Source: Blasia pusilla | Lineage: Eukaryota > Marchantiophyta > Marchantiopsida > Blasiales | NCBI GenBank assembly: GCA_050084515.1 | Contig: CM114271.1 | Location: 55,552,001 to 55,616,000 of the forward strand | Length of the DNA: 64,000 nt | Direction: 5' to 3' | Part shown: in pieces, positions 11,944-22,912 of the stretch | Layout of the letters: each line of letters starts with the position of its first letter | How positions within the stretch are numbered: the first letter of the stretch is position 1 | Position numbers and translations under genes: made by a program | The notes under the pieces: generated by a model | Databases searched by the model: none | What the model saw: only the letters and a program-made list of their open reading frames with translations | Told to the model about the DNA's origin: nothing

Positions 11944-12945
11944 ACCAACCCGACGGCTTCGACGGGTTGCACGCTTCCTGAGGATTCAAGGCATCCGTTC
12001 TCGTGGCAACCCGTCGGAGACCGAGAGGTTGCGCGCCTCAGCCGTCTTCGGACAAGAACACGAGGTACTCGCGCAACCGGTCGGAGACCGACAGGTTGCG
12101 CGCCTATGCCGTCTTCGGACAAGGACGCGAGGTACCCGCGCAACCCGTCGGAGACCGGTGGGTTGCACGCTTCCCTCGTCTTGGGATAACAAGGCGGGCT
12201 TCCCGCGCAACTCATCCGAGGCCGACAGGTTGCACGCTTCCTTCATGTAAGCGTTACAAGGCGAGGCACTTGCGCAACCCGTCTGAGATCAACGGGTTGC
12301 TCGCCTCCGCCGTCTTTGGGCAAGAAGGTGCGGCACCCTCGCAACTCGTTGGAAATAGATGGGTTGCACGCTTCCTTAATGAAAGTGTTACAAGGTGAGG
12401 CAATTGCGCAACCTGTCTGAGGCCGACGGGTTGCGCGCCTCGTTCGTCTTCGGGCAAGAAGGCGCGGAACCCGCGCAACTCGTCGGAGAGCGACGGGTTG
12501 CACGCTTCCTTCATGTTAGCGTTACAAGGTGAGGCAGAAGCGTGCAACCCGTCCAAAGACGACCGGTTGCACGCTTCATTTATCTTGGGTTAATAGGCGA
12601 GGTACCAGGGTAACCCGTTGGTTATCGATAGGTTGCATGCTTTTCTATCCCTCGGGTAACAATGCGACAACGCATAGTTCCGAGGCAACCCATTGCAATC
12701 CGACGAGTCACAAGATCTACCCTGAGTTGGACAATCCCGCAAAAATCCCCAACGATTGGTTGCCTTAGCATATGCAAGCAATATCTTGTGTTTGATGCTA
12801 GCAAAATTGACTCAAAAGACCTTTGGTTGGCAAGAAGGGGGTACCAACCCAACGGATTCCGACGGGTTCCAACAAAAATAAGTGCATGCTTCGCAACCAA
12901 CGTCTCTGATTCCCAAATTCTGCAACCCATCTGACTCTGATAGGT
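11944..12945. repeat. Palindrome array in the divergent intergenic region of element B
   Basis: About 17-18 palindromes spaced at 55-65 bp lie between the two divergent TATA boxes. Spacers are GC-rich (CTCCGCCGTCTTCGGACAAG-like), unlike the A-rich spacers of intron 2. The array is longer than its counterparts in element D (47213-47933) and element C (19720-20155), so copy number here changes between elements. No gene lies in it; open frames through it are by-products of the repeat. Confidence 0.9.
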
Positions 12946-13041
12946 TGCAACAGAATTGAATCCATTGTGTCAGACATTTTCACCTACCAAACTTCATCTT
13001 GTCAGTCAAATTCTGTCAGGAGAATCTGAGTCCCTATTCAC

Positions 13042-13048
13042 TATAAAT
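13042..13048 (+). promoter_or_regulatory. TATA box of transposase copy 2
   Basis: TATAAAT followed by A-rich sequence and then a CTCATT-type pyrimidine patch repeated four times, 70 bp upstream of the transposase ATG at 13118. The motif and the pyrimidine patch are conserved at 48085-48150 in element D. Confidence 0.65.
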
Positions 13049-13117
13049 TAAACATTCTCATTCTCATTCTCATTCTCATACCAATTCTCTATCTCCTCCC
13101 AGTGGAATCTTTTGGGA

Positions 13118-16100
13118 ATGGATAATTATGTGAAGCTCACTTGTGGCAGTCATTTGGCGGCCCTTCCTCAATCACAAATCGTTCGACCGCAAGCTCATGA
13201 GTCTTTCATAGCAGTGGATGAAAATTTTCTCTCAATTTGATTTCTTCTCCAAATTGAAACCATCTTTTTATCCAAGGATGTTAGGGTGGATGGTACGGAG
13301 GACATATTAGGTGAGACAGTCCAGCCAGTAATTGCAAACCGTAAAGTATGGAATCTCCTACCTCTAGAAAATTGTCAAAACAGAGTTTACGGCTTGCCCC
13401 TGAATTCCTCTGTTTCCCAAGTAGATGGTCGAGAATTTCCTAGTGCACTGAGCTCTATGTTTGCAACTCCTAGCTCACTAGATCCGGCATTGACTCCAAC
13501 TTCACATGCTCGTAACAATGTTGTACTTCCTGATGACATTTCGGATGTCGTCAACCTCACTGGATCTGTCGGACACCAATCGGGCCCTCATTCCGCCTAC
13601 TCGTTCCTCTTGCGAGTATCAGACAATAGTTTGCTATCGTCTCTGGCCTTGAAAATATTCAAGCATATTCTTTTCAACGAGCTGTCATCCACGTACGATG
13701 GTAATTGCATTTTTGAGTTGCCTCCACTTGCTGCTCCTGCTCAAAAGAAAGATGGAGGATGCTTGAAGGGTATGGACAGAAAGTCTGATTGTCATCGATG
13801 GTGCAGGCTTCAACGAACTAGTGCTTCAATTCCAGATGGTCCTTGGATTGTCTCGCCACCAATGCATTAGAGCCTCGGAGTGTAGAAGTCCAGCATGCCC
13901 GTATCTAGAGCACAACGGGCGAGTCAATACGTCGCAATTCCCCCCCAAGAATGGAGAAACTCCATACAAGGTCGGTGCCACCATACCGCCGGGAGGCCAT
14001 CGATGTCCTCATTGTCAGGCATCCCCCTTCTACGTTGGAGCGTGTCCTGCATACATAGTTTTCATTGTCCACGACTTGGGATCCACGTCAGAGTACACAA
14101 GGCAGACAGTTCATGTTGCTCCCACACTCATCCTGTGATCGATGCAATTCAGAGACACATCAAGGAGGATGTGGCGAAGAAAGTTGCCGAGGTCTACAGA
14201 AACTCTTCGGGTTCAAAGCCCGGAGTGATCAAGCTCACAACAGCATCACAAATTTGTGAACAATTTCTTGGAATCCCTGGACAGGGCGAGATCACGGCTG
14301 CTGAGGAGAAACAACTATGGGAAAATCTCGCATTTCTCGCTGATCCCGAATGCTTACGGAATTTGCTGCGTCAAATATGGGTAATGGATGGAAAGACGGC
14401 CGAAATGGATGTCATTGCTAGAATCAAGGCCAACTCTAGATTTCCATTCATTCAGAGATGGCAATTCATGGGCCAGGGAGGCGAGGGATTTAGGGCCTAT
14501 GTCTTCAAAATGTCAACCACAGGTCCGTCGAGTGGCCTCGATCTTAAAGATCGAATGAGGGAAGGGGAAGATCTTTACGGGAGCTGGGTAAGCTTTGATA
14601 TTTGCTACAGAGTGCTGAATGGATGGTTGAAAATGGATGCTCACGTTTATGACCATGTGGAGAAGGGTAGGAAAACTATATTTGTGTGTGAAGTAAAAGC
14701 AGAAGACGTTGGCAGTTTGAAGATGTGCTAGTTACTCTTATTGGAGGTGGTGAAGGAAAACAAAAGGCCACCTCCGGAAATTTATGGGTTCATGGCGGAC
14801 AATACACAACCTGGGTGGATTGCTATCAGGGAAGTGTTCTGGGTGGAGAGGTTCAACCGGAGAGGGAAAGGTCGGATGCTTTCCATTGGCAACAGTCTGT
14901 GACCCGGTATACCAAATCTTGCATCAAGGAGAATAAGAGGATAGAGCATGTCACTCTACTCCAACGCTGCAAGGACAACAAAACCTTGAAACAGGCCATG
15001 GAATGCCAAGAAGAACTTCATGGGTGGTGGAGGAAGCATGCGATTGAGGGGAATTACAAAGAGTTGTGCTCTTGGTTGAGTTGGTGGACTGTACGTATGA
15101 GACAATGGGGAAACTTCATGCGGCACGTGAGTTCACTATTTCATCTTGTCAAGCTCAAGCTGAGAATTTTTGGAAAAGTTGCAGCTCAAGTTGAGAAGCG
15201 TGGGAACTATAGGGATTTCAAACCAAAGAAACCAAGAAATTTTTCGAATGCGACGGGTTGCCCGAGTGTGTAACCCGTCGGAAACATACGGGTTGCCTGA
15301 GTGTGCAACCAGTCGGAAACCGACGGGTTGCATCAAGAATTTTGGTGCAACCAGTATACAAGTCGCATGTTTACAAGGCTTGCAAATAGTTCGACCCGGA
15401 TGATTTTGGATGACTTGCACTTGGATCTTCCAGCCCGGAGTGGCCAAAGGTTCTTGCAACCCGTCAGAATCGGACGGGTTGCAGTAGGTGGTTCTTGGGT
15501 GTTGCAACATGTCGGGACCCGGCGGGTCGCAGAGTCGTTCATGGGATGCCTTGGCCTTGCAGCCCATCTGGTTCCCACAGGTAGCTTATTTCTTTGACTT
15601 CTGAGCTATTTTCTTTCACTTCTAACATTGCCGTCGTTGCAGGGATTGAACATTCATGAAAATGCCCTCTGCCCTAACATAAGTGGAGCAAAAAGTGTTC
15701 ATTCCTCTTGGAGGTCGTCACAAGCATGCCAACGAATTTCACTTGTGGAGGCATGCCAACAAGACCAGGCAAGAGCAATGCTACAGTCTGCAGCATCCCA
15801 TATCTTCCTCACAAAAGGCATAACAAAAGGAAGGGGGCGTTTGATCTACGAGCTCTATGTCAAGGCGACTCTAAGATCTGGGGATGAAAAACTCTATGCG
15901 GAAGCCTTCAACCGGTTCGTAGCAGGAACTCTCCTCGAGCAAGACGTACACATTGGTGGGGATATTGGTGGGCGGGTTTCAAGACGTCCCATACAAATGG
16001 TGGTAGAGCAATCCGAGTGAGACTCGTGGAGACCAGATAAGTATCTTGACTTCAGGCAGGTGAAGAGGCAGCATCGAGGAACGAATCCGGTATTTGATTT

Positions 16101-17145
16101 GGATGAGGAAATTACGCCGCCCAGGTATTCGGGGCACCCTGGACTGCTCCCAAATCCGTGATGGAGTAACTTCTCCAAAATCACTGAATGTTTTATTTCA
16201 AAAGCCCTCCGTTGCTGGAAGTTCGCAACATCTGGTCGTTGGGGTGGTTCAACAATATGGGATTCCGATCATGGAGGTGGATTGCAACCTCAAATGGTGG
16301 CATATATCTCGGAGCAACCCCGGACGTGGACCCACTTGCAAGGCATGATTTGATGGCATTAGGAGAGCATGCGGCACTTTCCTAAATAAGAAGTGTACAA
16401 GGACTGGACGACCACTGCCTCGGTTTTGAGGACTCAAACCTTTGATCGTTTCACGAGGATCGGGGATCAATTAAAGTACTTCTTCTGCCCAAATGAATCT
16501 TGTGCTTTTCGCAAGTCTATTCTGGCTGCCATTGGAGCTCTAGGGAATACCCCCACGATTTGGCCCATCTACGCACGTATGAATTGCACTCAAGACGAAG
16601 TGGACAATCTTACAAGTGCCGGTTTGAGACTCATAGAGGGAGGAAGTTCAGAGCATGTTCGCATTACAGAGACCTTCGCATTTCGTATTCAACCCAAGAT
16701 TGATGTCAACATGTACCCGGAGAAGGTGGATGATCTCAATCCACTATTTCTGTTTGAGTCTAGAAATGGGATGAAGAGAAACAAAATGTGTAGGCCAACG
16801 GTGGAGAGAGCAAAGCGAATTGCATCAGCTCGAGAATCAAAAATGGAGATCATTGCCACAAAAGATGTGCACAGTGGCAATGGAATAGGAAGGATATATT
16901 GGGTCAGGAACAACACTGTAAATTCAAGTGTCATAGGGGTGTATGTGGTGCACATCTGTTGCTTTCCCACATGTTCATGTGATGACTTTGTCCAAAGAGA
17001 GACAAGTGGCAAAAGGTATTTCCCTTGTAAGCACATGTACTATGTGTTGCTTGTAGTTTTAAGAGAGTCGAAGGTAGGAGTAGGAATCCACCAACCAATT
17101 CTGTCCCTCAAAGAACTGCGAAGTATTTTAAACAAACCACTTTGA
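13118..17145 (+). pseudogene. MULE-like transposase, copy 2 (full length, decayed)
   Basis: Two exons, 13118-15126 and 15643-17145, joined across a 516-bp intron (donor GTGAGT, acceptor TTGCAG). The start MDNYVKLTCGSH is preceded by a TATA box. About residues 210-350 hold the Cys/His cluster (CRSPAC, CPHCQASPF, HTHPV). Residues about 490-630 hold the DDE core (FDICYR; then the site of MADN, here reading MADNTQ; FHWQQS; QEELHGWW). The C-terminus has the SWIM finger CSCDD...CKH near residue 1113. Known: MULE transposases cut and paste with a DDE RNase H fold and many carry SWIM fingers. Lesions: a stop near 13237, a frameshift/stop near 13868, a stop at 14729, and scattered stops in exon 2. The last 250 codons (16393-17145) are open. 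Confidence 0.75.
15247..15590. repeat. Palindrome array in transposase intron, copy 2
   Basis: Six or seven palindromes in the intron, the counterpart of 4053-4392. About 110 bp without palindromes (15350-15450) interrupts the series. Confidence 0.85.
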
Positions 17146-17569
17146 GGATGCAAAATGAGGTTTTAGACTGTACTTTCATTTTTCCAGAACCTTCACTTTA
17201 AGCTTGAACTCTATTCATCCGAGGGCAAATGATAGATTTTTTCCAGACCTTGGATGGAAAAAGTGATTGGTTCCACACTTATGATTCCACTGATTTTTCA
17301 GTTTTCTAAATTTTGTGCAATTTGCAACTTGTCGGACTCAGAGGGGTTGCCAAAATATGGAAGAGGAAATTTTTTTTTGGGAGTGCTTAAAAATTGAGCA
17401 CAAAAGTGCAAAAAAATTCACACAAAAATTTTCCTCTCTTCAACCCATCAGAAACTCTCTTCAAAAAAAAGTATCTTTTTCGCTTGAAGGTAGTTTCCTC
17501 TCTCCTCTCTTCCTCTCTTCCTCTCTTCCTCTCCTCTCTTCCTCTCTTCCTCTCCTCTTACCGCACCTC
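17146..17569. other. Transposase-side terminal region of element B
   Basis: 3' flank of the transposase gene, one degenerate palindrome (about 17325-17350), then a long pyrimidine tract (purine on the other strand) ending in the terminus TCTTACCGCACCTC. Collinear with 2069-2490 and 60693-61097. At 17570 the sequence switches to the middle of a SWIM exon in the other orientation, which fixes this edge of the element. Confidence 0.75.
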
Positions 17570-19714
17570 AAATACACCCCTATGACACTTGAATTTACAA
17601 TGTTGTTCTTGACCCAATACATCCTTCCTATTCCATTGCCATTGTGGATATCTTTTGTGGCAATGATCTTCATTTTTGCCTCTCGAGCTGATGCAATTCG
17701 CTTTGCTCTCTCCACCGTTGGCCTACACATTCTGTTTCTCTTCACCCCATTTCTAGACTCAAACAGAAATAGTGGATTGAGATCATCCACCTTCTCCGGG
17801 TACATGTTGACATCAATCTTGGGTTGAATACGAAATGCGAAGGTCTCTGTAATGCGAACATGCTCCGAACTTCCTCCGTCTACGAGTCTGAAACCAGTAC
17901 TTGTAAGATTGTCCACTTCGTCTTGAGTGCAATTCGTACCTGTGGCGATGGGCCAAATCGTGGGGGTATTCCCTAGAGCTCCAATGGCCACCGAATAAGA
18001 CTTCCGGAAAGCGCAAGTTTCATTTGGGCAGAAGAAGTACTTCAATTGAACCCCGGTCCTCGTGACACGATCAAAGGTTTTGAGTCCCCAAAACCCAGGC
18101 AGTGGTCGTCCAGTCCTTGTACAGTTCTTATTTAGGAAAGTGCCGCATGCTCTCCTAATGTCATCAGATCATGCCCTGCAAGTGGGTCCACGTCCGGGGT
18201 TGCTCCGAGATATATACATACAACCATTTGAGGTTGCAATCCACCTCCATGACCCGAATCCCATATTGTTGATCCACCCCAACGACCGCATGTTGCGAAC
18301 TTCCAACAATGGAGGGCTTTTGAAATAAAACATTCAGTGATTTTGGAGAAGTTACTCCATCACGGATTTGGGAGCAATCCGGGTGCCCCGAATACTTGGG
18401 CGGCGTCATTTCCTCATCCAAATCAAAAACCGGATTCGTTCCTTGATGCTGCCTCTTCACCTGCCTGAAGTCAAGATACTTATCTGGTCTCCACGAGTCT
18501 CGCTCGGACTGCTCTACCACCATTTGTATGGGACGTCTTGAAACCCGCCCACCAATATCCCCACCAATGTGTACGTCTTGCTCGAGGAGAGTTCCTGCTA
18601 TGCACTGGTTGAAGGCTTCCACATAGAGTTTTTCATCACCTGATCTCATAGCCGCCCTGACATAGAGCTCGTAGATCGAAGGCCCCCTTCCTTTTGTTAT
18701 GCGTTTTGTGAGGAAGATATGGGATGCTGTAGACTGTAGCATTGCTCTTGCTTGGTCTTGTTGGCATGCCTCTACAAGTGAAATTTGTTGGCATGCTTGT
18801 GACAACCTCTAAGAGGAATGAACACTTTCTGCTCCACTTGTGTTGGGGCAGAGGGCATTTTCATGAATGTTCAATCCCTGCAACGACGGCAATGTTCGAA
18901 GGGAACAAAAATAGCTCAAAAGTCAAAGAAATAAGCTACCTGTAGGAACCAGACGGGTTGCAAGGCCGAGGCATCCCATGAACGACTCTGCGACCCATCG
19001 GGTCCTGACGTGTTGCAACACCCAAGAAACACCTACTGCAACCCGTCCGATTCCGAGGGGTTGCAAGAACCTTTGGCCACTCCGAGCTAGAAGATCCAAG
19101 TGCAAGTCATCCGAAACCCATCCGGGTTGAACTATTTGCAAGCCTAGTATACATGCAACTTGCATACCTATATAAGGGTTGCACCAAAATTCTTGATGCA
19201 ACTCGTCAATTTCCGACTGGTTGCACAGGCAACCCGTTCGTTTCCGACCGGTTGCACACTCGGGCAACCCATCGCATCTGACAAATTTCTTGGTTTCTTC
19301 GATTTGAAATCCCTATAGTTCCCACGCTTCTCAACTTGAGCTGCAACTTTTCAAACAATTTTCAGCGTGAGCTTGACAAGATGAAATAGTGAACTCACCT
19401 GCCGCATGAAGTTTCCCCATTGTCTCATACATACAGTCCACCAACTCAGTCAAGAGCACAACTCTTTGTACTTCCCCTCAATCGCATGCTTCCTCCACCA
19501 CCCATGAAGTTCTTCTTGGCATTCCATGGCGTGTTTCAAGGTTTTGCTGTCCTTGCAGCGTTGGAGTAGAGTGACATGCTCTGTCCTCTTATTCTCCTTG
19601 ACGCAAGATTTGGTGTACCGGGTCACAGACTGTTGCCAATGGAAAGCATCCGACCTTTCCCTCTCCGGTTGAACCTCTCCACCCAAAACACTTCCCTGAT
19701 AGCAATCCACCCAA
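17570..19714 (-). pseudogene. MULE-like transposase, copy 3 (both ends missing)
   Basis: An internal fragment. The exon 1 tail (19399-19714) carries the WVDCYQGSV to ELHGWWRKH stretch of the DDE core. The intron holds the palindrome array. Exon 2 (17570-18877) is open over long stretches (17570-18045 and 18164-18805) and stops being homologous at IGVYL, just before the SWIM cysteines, where element B begins. The upstream boundary at 19714 is a deletion joining core codons to intergenic repeat, removing the promoter and about 550 codons. It cannot be functional. Confidence 0.75.
18940..19290. repeat. Palindrome array in transposase intron, copy 3
   Basis: Seven palindromes, counterpart of 15247-15590 on the opposite strand. 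Several arms carry C-to-T or G-to-A changes on one side only, so not all are perfect. Confidence 0.85.
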
Positions 19715-19719
19715 GTTAC

Positions 19720-20155
19720 GGCGTGCAACCCATCGGCCTCAGACGGGTTGCGCAATTGCCTCACCTTGTAACACTAACATTGAGGAAGCGTGCAACCCGT
19801 CTGTTTCTGACGAGTTGCGCGGATGCCGCACCTTCTTGCCCAAAGACGGCGGAGGCGCGCAACCCGTTGACCTTAGACGGGTTGTGTGATGAGTCGCCTT
19901 GTAACGCTTACATGAAGGAAGCGTGCAACCTATCGGCCTCCGACGAGTTGCACGGGAAGCCCGCCTTGTTATCCCAAGACGAGGGAAGCGTGCAACCCAC
20001 CAATCTCTGACGGGTTGCGCGGGTACCTTGCGTTCTTGTCCGAAGACGGCGGAGGCGCGCAACCTGTCGGTCTCCGACGGGTTGGGCGGGCACCTCACGT
20101 TCTTGTCCGAAGACAGCGGAGGCGTGCAACCTGTCGGTCTCCGACGGTTTCCACG
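19720..20155. repeat. Intergenic palindrome array of element C (left part)
   Basis: About eight palindromes with the GC-rich spacers typical of the divergent promoter region. The right part of the array is displaced beyond the solo LTR (one palindrome resumes at 21463). Confidence 0.85.
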
Positions 20156-20186
20156 AGGATGGATGCCTTGAACCCTCGGGAAGCGT

Positions 20187-21458
20187 TGTCGTATAGTAAA
20201 ATCAACCAGTGTGTAAACTCCTTCGTCATTAAGTGTTAGATAGAGTTTCATTAGTATTAAGTAAATTGGCTTAGAAAAAGGAGATTCTTATGTTTAAACC
20301 TCTTTATGGTGCCTCTTTTATGCGGGCCCAACTTTAGGAAAAGGAGGTAATAAATAAAAGATGACTTTATAAAAGTAAAGTAGTTGCTTTAATGAAAAGC
20401 AAAAGTAGTCTTGGTTGGTGGCTAGGTTAGTTGGGGTAATTTGGAAAATATCATGTGGGTAAAAGAGGATATTTTGGAAGAGATAAGAGGAAATCTACTT
20501 GTGTCAAAATGTGATTGGCTAAGCCTTGAGAGGAAGCCATGTGGCACAAGATAAGATAAGCTCTATTTCGTACTCTTGTGGATCCCTTGTGAGTATATAA
20601 AGAGGAGGGGCCTTCAAGGGTTCATCACCTTCTATTCCACATCTTGAGTCTCTCGTGTCTCTCTTGAGTGTATGGATTTGGGATTACTTGCTCTTCCAAT
20701 GAGAATGGATCACCCCTCTTGGGAGAGTAACTTGACTATGGTCTATTCTTTGAGAGATTTCTAGAGTGTGGTGTGTGTGTGTGGGGATGAGAAGTTTGTC
20801 ACCGTAGAGGAGTTTAGTCATACTAAAATAGCGGAAGTTTTGGCTTGTTACTTCCCCAATGAGAGTGGATTACCCCTCTTGGGAGAATAACTCCGCCAAA
20901 ACCTATTCTTGAGGAGAGTAGAGAATGTGTGTCAAGCATGGATAGGGGTGGAGCACGAGCTGTGCCCAACTTTCCTTTCCTCAATCCTTACCATGTCAAA
21001 GTACTCTTTGTAGATAGGCCTTTGGTTCACTCCTATTTAGTTTATCACTTTGGGAGGCGTTCATGAACCAGGTCATGCAATCTCCAACTCCGGTGATTCT
21101 TCCTATCGTCACATATGGAAGGACATGGGATTGTACTTTGTATGTCCTTATATAGCGATCCATGGATGTCAATAGGCCTGGTCAAGTAGGGTTTAACACT
21201 AGTTGTGCTATCTTCCTCGTGTACAAACGTAAAATAGTTTATAGGGATTTTATAGTTAGGAATTTCGGGGTCCGATGTTACGAAGAAGTGATCGCCTCGG
21301 CACTTCCATTTGTGATACCTGTCGTGAGAGAATGGAGAGTGTACATCATAATTTTGTATTGAAAAAGGAGAACTTATTAGAGAGTTCACCTTGCATCGAC
21401 CGCATCTACCGCAGCTAGAAGGCCCGCCCTTGCTCGAAGAAAGATTCTCGACACGACA
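20187..21458 (+). mobile_element. Solo LTR with GCGT target duplication
   Basis: A 1,272-bp insertion starting TGTCG and ending CGACA, that is, TG...CA with a 5-bp inverted terminus. It is flanked by GCGT at 20183-20186 and 21459-21462. Removing it with one GCGT restores the uninterrupted element sequence seen in B (GGAAGCGTGCAACC). It contains a TATATAAA box at 20594-20601 and two related 37-bp segments near 20694 and 20855. No gag, pol, primer site or second LTR is present, so I read it as a solo LTR of an unidentified retrotransposon. Open frames inside it match nothing I recognise. No element palindrome occurs inside it. Confidence 0.75.
20594..20601 (+). promoter_or_regulatory. TATA box of the solo LTR
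   Basis: TATATAAA about 400 bp into the solo LTR, followed by a purine stretch, as expected for the U3/R boundary of an LTR promoter. This gives the LTR a likely rightward orientation. Confidence 0.45.
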
Positions 21459-21577
21459 GCGTGCAACCCGTCGAAGCCGTTGGGTTGGTGTTTTTCACGT
21501 TCAGACTTCCATAACGGCCGGCACGTCGTCGTCGAAAGGACGATGCAACCCAACAGTCAGCCCAACGGCTCAAAAAG

Positions 21578-21586
21578 TATAAATAG
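21578..21586 (+). promoter_or_regulatory. TATA box of methyltransferase copy 3
   Basis: TATAAATAG, about 250 bp upstream of the ATG at 21835. Conserved with elements B and D. The solo LTR lies just upstream and separates this promoter from most of the intergenic palindrome array. Confidence 0.65.
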
Positions 21587-21834
21587 GCGAGGGTTCGCTC
21601 ATTTCCAGTTTTTTGTTTCGTGATCTCAATTGCCCTTCCGCGCAGCAGCTCACCAGATACCAAGGGGCGCTTTACACGGCGACTCATCGCGAGACGATTC
21701 GAGCGAACGATCGCGAGACGATTCGAGATACTCATCAAGGCGACTCATCGCGACATCAGCAAGGCGACTCATCAAGGCGATTCCTCATGCACAGAGAGCA
21801 ATTTGCTTGTCCATAGGAGGCATTTTCGGGAACA
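21587..21834 (+). other. 5' leader of methyltransferase copy 3 with short direct repeats
   Basis: Between TATA box and start codon. From about 21680 to 21790 it is built of short repeats around CGCGAGACGATTCGAG and AAGGCGACTCATC. Equivalent repeats occur in the leaders of copies 2 (11640-11760) and 5 (46870-47000). No open frame is conserved. Confidence 0.5.
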
Positions 21835-22464
21835 ATGACAAGGAAAAATTCTCAAGCAAACAAGGCTAGGAGCTTCACTCCCAAGTCTATGAAGACTCTT
21901 GCGTCACCATCTCGAGGGCCTCGTTCGGCCAATGAGATAAGGCAGCAAGAAATTGAGGAGCGGGAAAGGGAAGCGGAGATGCACAAGCAGGAGCTTCTTG
22001 CAAAACATGTAAATGAGGCGCTCGAAAAACAGAACGCAGAGGCTGAGGCATCGCAAGCCTTGAAGAAAAGGATCGCCGACAAAAAGCGTGAAAAGAAGCG
22101 TCTGGACGCGTCGGTGAGGAGAGAAGAATTGGCAAAAGCTCAGAGGGAAAAAGCAATTGCCATTGAAGAAAGCCCTGCCCGTCCACCTGAAAGTGTTGAG
22201 ATGCAGGAAATGTCCCCGATGAAGTTCGGGGACACAATCAATATAGCGGAAACGGCCGAAGTTCAAGTGATGGACGATGAGGTCATGAGGACCGCCAACG
22301 TGGAGATGGTGGACATCGCTGAAGAAGCAGGAGAGCGGTCATCCTCGTCTCTAAGCCCGGCGGAAGAAATCGACCTCTATCGGATCGACGAGTTTCCAAT
22401 GGACTTGCCAGCTGCTGTCCTAGAGCAGTTGGCTGGCCAAGACACCGACCCAATCTTCGAGCGG
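21835..22464 (+). CDS. Exon 1 of methyltransferase copy 3 (open)
   Basis: 210 codons, no stop, from MTRKNSQ to the GTAAGA donor after FER. Residues about 30-110 are strongly charged with heptad-like runs (EIRQQEIEEREREAEMHKQE; KKRIADKKREKKRLD), typical of a coiled coil. Residues 110-200 are acidic (SPAEEIDLYRIDEF). A likely oligomerisation or protein-binding region; no enzyme motif. Copies 2 and 5 have stops in this exon, so this is the reference version. Confidence 0.6.
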
Positions 22465-22912
22465 GTAAGAGAGGATCTGTGTTCTTTGAATTATGTGTAG
22501 GCCCATGTTGCAATTCATTGGCAATTCAGTGTAGCTTATTGACCTTGTCCCCGTTGTGACAGGTGGTAAAGCAGATGGCACTGACGGAGGGCCAGAACGC
22601 CCCGAGAATTCCACTTTGCCGATTGTGAACAATGGAGTACATGCACGAAATTCAGTCTGACGAGGATATTGCGAAGTTGAAACAATCGGCAACGACAACA
22701 TCCTATGTTGATAGCTTCCCTCCGTTCTATGTTCAACCTTACAATGACCATGGAACCAAGCGCTGGTTACGGAGGAGGACTTGGAAGCGCTCGACACATT
22801 CTGGAGGATGAGAGATCAGGAATTCAGAAGGGCGATAGAGGGGACGGAATTCAGCCGGATGCGGAACCTGTATTTCTTCATCTGGGATGGAAACCACAGG
22901 TTCATGGCGTGG

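Larger units (their letters stand above)
5881..17569. mobile_element. MULE-like element B, nearly complete
   Basis: The most complete element: an 11.7-kb unit with the methyltransferase gene leftward (6671-11586), a 1.5-kb palindrome-rich divergent promoter region, and the transposase gene rightward (13118-17145). The right terminus ends at about 17569 (reverse of GAGGTGCGGTAAGAGG). Immediately beyond it lies an interrupted SWIM exon of element C, so B jumped into C. The left edge at about 5881 is not the expected GGGGCTGGTATTCTG terminus. It joins element A inside 3'-flank sequence, so a few hundred bases to about 1 kb are missing through deletion or recombination. Confidence 0.75.

Noticed and set aside
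11919-12503. Overlapping open frames encoding repeated NPSESDGLQ- or QPVGDRRVARL-like peptides in the palindrome arrays
   Set aside because: They run in several frames on both strands through the same repeats, have no conserved start, and occur wherever the palindrome is dense. They are by-products of its sequence.
20640-21389. Host gene upstream of methyltransferase copy 3 (a 114-codon leftward frame and a TATA box)
   Set aside because: The whole stretch is bounded by TG...CA ends and a target duplication, so it is one LTR insertion. The frame has no recognisable domain.
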